A stretch of 21,620 nt of DNA, taken from positions 1-21,620 of the IMG/VR virus record IMGVR_UViG_3300046692_000144; one strand, given 5' to 3'. This DNA comes from a virus. The stretch's first letter is position 1; each line of letters opens with the position of its first letter. Below the pieces are notes generated by a model. The model was given only the letters and a program-made list of their open reading frames with translations. It searched no databases and had not been told where the DNA came from. Below are positions 19,289-21,620 of this stretch, piece by piece. The position numbers and the translations under genes were made by a program.

Positions 19289-19450
19289 GTGGAAAACTGT
19301 GTATTTTGTGGAGCACATTCGTTAGAACCAACGGTGTGCTCTTGTGACAAAGACTTCGAGGTCTTCGGCGACGGCGTCGAGATCGACATTCCAATCAGAC
19401 TTACACCTAAGGAGGCCTCGGCTGCAACTTGGGGAGGCAACGATGCGTAA
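19289..19450 (+). CDS. 53-residue zinc-ribbon protein
   Basis: A very small protein with C4-x2-C7 and C17-x-C19 (ENCVFCGAHSLEPTVCSCD), a plausible compact zinc site, then an acidic strand region (FEVFGDGVEIDIPIRL). The GTG start is preceded by GGGAGGAT (about 19277-19284), a strong ribosome site, and by the promoter motif at 19238. Its stop overlaps the next start by eight bases, which supports it being a real gene despite its size. Function unknown. Confidence 0.65.
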   Translation: MENCVFCGAHSLEPTVCSCDKDFEVFGDGVEIDIPIRLTPKEASAATWGGNDA

Positions 19451-19967
19451 CGTAGAAAAACAAGCACAGGCACTGAAGTTAGCGTTGGAGGCGGCTACTG
19501 ATATCCAAGCCAATCCAGGTTGGGACTATGCTCATATCGTGGCCTGTATCCAGGGTGCGATCTTGGATATGCCACTGGTTCCAACGGACATCACTACTGG
19601 CCTTGTCCAGCATATGCCTAAGGTAAACGAAGGTTACGATATGGTCGTGACTGACGGGGAGTTCCCCTCTGTAACGTTGACAGTTCCGGGGCACAGTTAC
19701 ACGTATGCGGTTCGTGGCGATGTAGAGGCTATTAAAAAGCTTCAACGAGCAATCGCTATCACCAATCCTAATGACCTTAAGAAGTTCATCGTGGCGGCAA
19801 CTTCGTACGGAGTTACCGTGACTGTAGAGGATATGACTCTGCCCCACGTACGGAGAGAGCGTACTGCTACCATCGCTTACGTCAAGGGTGAAACCGGTGA
19901 GTTAACTGCGCTTGACTTCATCCGACACACTTTCAAAAACTCTCCAATTGAGGCCTTCCCACAATGA
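19443..19967 (+). CDS. hypothetical protein
   Basis: A 174-residue soluble protein, opening with MRNVEKQAQALKLALEAATD. An N-terminal helix precedes a mixed domain (SVTLTVPGHSYTYAVRGD, KKFIVAATSYGVTVTVED, RTATIAYVKG). The frame is open from 19344, but ATG 19443 has GGGGAGG six bases upstream and avoids running through the 53-codon gene. It is coupled to the following membrane-protein gene by ATGA. No family recognised. Confidence 0.7.
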   Translation: MRNVEKQAQALKLALEAATDIQANPGWDYAHIVACIQGAILDMPLVPTDITTGLVQHMPKVNEGYDMVVTDGEFPSVTLTVPGHSYTYAVRGDVEAIKKLQRAIAITNPNDLKKFIVAATSYGVTVTVEDMTLPHVRRERTATIAYVKGETGELTALDFIRHTFKNSPIEAFPQ

Positions 19968-20347
19968 AAGACTTTTTATTCAGCAAACTCAAGTTCACCA
20001 CCTGGTTCAGCATCATCCTGACGGGTGTGCTTATCACCTCCGCTATCCTGGATGGTGGCAAGACAAGTCTTCTCCCTATCCTGCTCCTCGCGGCATTTCC
20101 CATCGGAGTCCTTCTCCTTACTATCCACCTTCGGCGCAAGGAGCGTGAGGACAGCGAAGGTTTTCGTAGGCCGAAGCCTGAAGATATTCGTGATTACCGC
20201 GAGGCTATGATCGACGGCCTCATGGGCATCCTCCTGTCCGCAACAGTGATCTACTACGGTCATGTAGCAGAGAAAATCGTTGCCATTGTCGTGAGCGTAA
20301 TCATCGTTCGCCTGATGGCTATTCTGTACAAAAGCTGCAAGGAGTAA
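19964..20347 (+). CDS. four-helix membrane protein
   Basis: A 127-residue protein with two hydrophobic segments near the N-terminus (about 13-29 and 36-54), a basic cytoplasmic loop (HLRRKEREDSEGFRRPKPED) and two near the C-terminus (about 84-100 and 104-122). Both ends are predicted inside. No transporter or holin signature is visible. ATG overlaps the previous stop; the HTH-repeat gene starts five bases after its own stop. Confidence 0.7.
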   Translation: MKDFLFSKLKFTTWFSIILTGVLITSAILDGGKTSLLPILLLAAFPIGVLLLTIHLRRKEREDSEGFRRPKPEDIRDYREAMIDGLMGILLSATVIYYGHVAEKIVAIVVSVIIVRLMAILYKSCKE

Positions 20348-20352
20348 ACAAA

Positions 20353-21201
20353 ATGGCAGTAGAGGCCTTCCAGTGTGATGTAGAGAAGACGATCCGAGCT
20401 ATGGCTGCCGAGGGTCGTTCAAAGAAAGAAATTCAGGAGGCCCTTGGTGTCAACCGGAACACTTTGAAGTACATGCTGGAAGCCTTGGGGGATGTTCGCT
20501 TCCGCCATGGATCTGTCTTCGAAGTACGTGGCTTCAAGGGAACTATCGAGGAGATCTTGAGACACTTCAAACTCGATATGTGTACCTCAACGGTACACTG
20601 GCGCATGGAAAAGGGTCAGTCTCTGGAAGAAGTTTTCTTCGTACCTCCTGTGGGTGAGAGATTCACTTATAAAGGTTTCCGAGGTACCACTACTCAGATA
20701 ATCCGTCACTTCAACCTGAGCATCTCCCGGGATACTGCATTCAAGCGAATCAAACGGGGGATATCGGTGGATGAGGCTTTCTCCCCGGCACAACCCCATA
20801 CTCGTGCAGCTCATCAAAAAATCGGTCGCTACAAAGTCTACACGGTCAATGGAGTAACGGATAACCTGGCTAAGCTCCATGCCCAGTTCAAACCACCGTT
20901 AGCGGTAGAGACAATTCGTAGACTTATCCGTGCAGGTATGTCTGCTGAAGACGCCTTTAAAGAGAAGAAGGGTAAGCTTACTGTCCGGGGCTTCACTGGG
21001 TTTATTCCGGATATCCTCAAGCACTTCAAACTAGACATCTGCAAGAGTACGGTCTCTCACCGTATCACCTATTACAAATGGGATGAGGACCGTGCGTTCT
21101 TCACTCCACCAGACATCACTAGATCAAGGTACAACGAGTATGAGCGAGCAAACTGTATTCCAGCGAGCGTTGGACCTGTACACCCCTCCATTCACGTTTA
21201 A
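20353..21201 (+). CDS. DNA-binding-type protein with tandem HTH-like repeats
   Basis: A 282-residue protein. The N-terminus has a classic HTH (RSKKEIQEALGVNRNTLKYM, 22-41). Four repeats of about 40 residues follow at about 56-96, 104-144, 161-203 and 208-250, each of the form h-x-V-x-G-F-x-G-x-x-x-x-I-L-x-H-F-x-L-x-h-x-x-x-T-h-x-x-R-h-x-x-G-x-S-x-E-E-A-F. They resemble the small HTH modules found beside HNH nucleases in phages. No nuclease motif is present, so it may be a DNA-binding regulator or a nuclease remnant. Repeat 3 is the most diverged (HAQFKPPLAVETIRRLIRAG). The C-terminal 62 bases overlap the next gene. Confidence 0.8.
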   Translation: MAVEAFQCDVEKTIRAMAAEGRSKKEIQEALGVNRNTLKYMLEALGDVRFRHGSVFEVRGFKGTIEEILRHFKLDMCTSTVHWRMEKGQSLEEVFFVPPVGERFTYKGFRGTTTQIIRHFNLSISRDTAFKRIKRGISVDEAFSPAQPHTRAAHQKIGRYKVYTVNGVTDNLAKLHAQFKPPLAVETIRRLIRAGMSAEDAFKEKKGKLTVRGFTGFIPDILKHFKLDICKSTVSHRITYYKWDEDRAFFTPPDITRSRYNEYERANCIPASVGPVHPSIHV

Positions 21202-21620
21202 CAAGTATGGGTACCTAAATGATTCTACTAGCACGATGGTTGCTGACAACCACGTTGAAGACGCTGTTGAAGAGACAGGCGTTGAAGCTTTTCTGCGAGT
21301 TCGCGGCTGGGGCCGCATCTCGTATCTCCCAGAGCCTGAAAAACTTCAGGACCAAGTAGGAGAGATCATCGGTCAAGCGTTGACTGAGTTCTGGTTGAAG
21401 CATTGTGGCAAAGAGTCTCTCCGGGCAATTCCTTACCCTGATCGTTACGGCATTAACAAGCGTGGGGAGGTCACCGAAGACAAGAGTGGTAAGTATGTCC
21501 TGCGTCGTGACTATGACGTGGCAAACACTACTCTTAACGCGGCGTTAAGTCACATGTCGGATCAGGAGGAGACCATTCGTCAGCTTCGTGCTGAACTTGC
21601 CTCCGCTAAAGAGACCCTTG
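21140..21620 (+). CDS. conserved phage protein, incomplete at the window end
   Basis: The frame is open without a stop from ATG 21140 to the window edge (160 residues so far). It starts MSEQTVFQRALDLYTPPFTF, then MVADN, then RVRGWGRISYLPEPEKLQDQ, a pattern I associate with phage proteins of unknown function. The visible C-terminal part is turning into a coiled coil (DQEETIRQLRAELASAKETL). Its start lies 62 bases inside the preceding gene, with AAGG at 21126-21129. An in-frame ATG at 21236 is possible but has no ribosome site and would cut into the conserved part. Confidence 0.75.
   Translation, partial: MSEQTVFQRALDLYTPPFTFNKYGYLNDSTSTMVADNHVEDAVEETGVEAFLRVRGWGRISYLPEPEKLQDQVGEIIGQALTEFWLKHCGKESLRAIPYPDRYGINKRGEVTEDKSGKYVLRRDYDVANTTLNAALSHMSDQEETIRQLRAELASAKETL

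Noticed and set aside
19344-19442. N-terminal extension of the 19443 gene
   Set aside because: It is out of frame with the 53-codon zinc-ribbon gene occupying the same bases, and a GGGGAGG site fits ATG 19443.

Overview
The window looks like part of the genome of a large tailed double-stranded DNA phage of a gammaproteobacterium. Genes are densely packed and almost all on the + strand, with ATGA/TGATG-type start-stop overlaps and many orphan proteins of 60-130 residues. There is a virus-type primase-helicase, a RecB/Cas4-type nuclease, a phage sigma factor, a free-standing HNH endonuclease and several Lar- or TraR-like zinc proteins. A Pseudomonas host is plausible from codon use and general style, but I cannot prove it from the sequence. 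I see no structural genes, integrase, tRNA or CRISPR array. No database search was possible, so family assignments come from motifs read by eye.

Layout. 1-167 is a leader with hairpins and a repeated 7-mer; the tail of an upstream gene may end at 47. 168-784 holds a TraR/DksA-like zinc protein and a cysteine-rich protein. They converge on the only minus-strand gene, a sigma-70-type factor (779-1546). A divergent promoter region (1540-1601) then leads into a small gene and an HNH endonuclease with a different codon style (1868-2824). 2830-9835 is the replication/recombination core: a zinc-containing protein that may bind ssDNA (2830-3681), an unknown protein, a PD-(D/E)XK nuclease with an Fe-S-type cysteine set (4282-5235), and a 947-residue CHC2-TOPRIM-helicase protein (6748-9591). 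A tandem array of small related genes (5274-6687) interrupts this core.

9836-11146 is a run of small cassettes, several with their own promoter motif and/or terminator, encoding two membrane proteins, one soluble protein and one lipoprotein. 11169-14391 is a co-directional operon of small soluble, membrane and zinc-ribbon proteins. 14466-17060 begins with a second tandem array of six paralogous genes of about 100 codons. 17095-21620 carries further accessory genes: an internally duplicated protein, a Lar-like zinc ribbon, a 53-residue zinc ribbon, a four-helix membrane protein, a DNA-binding-type protein made of repeated HTH-like modules, and an incomplete conserved phage protein that runs off the end.

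How it may work together. A motif with core GGTATAA[G/C] occurs at eight intergenic or stop-codon-overlapping sites, all on the + strand and nearly all just before a gene or operon. None has a convincing -35 box. The window also encodes a sigma factor whose DNA-contact positions differ from the housekeeping ones. My working hypothesis is that this sigma factor, or a modified host polymerase, drives these accessory units. The other notable feature is an expanded, diverging family of small helix-plus-beta-strand proteins in two arrays plus dispersed copies. It has no function I can assign and is the best candidate here for something undescribed, perhaps host takeover or counter-defence.
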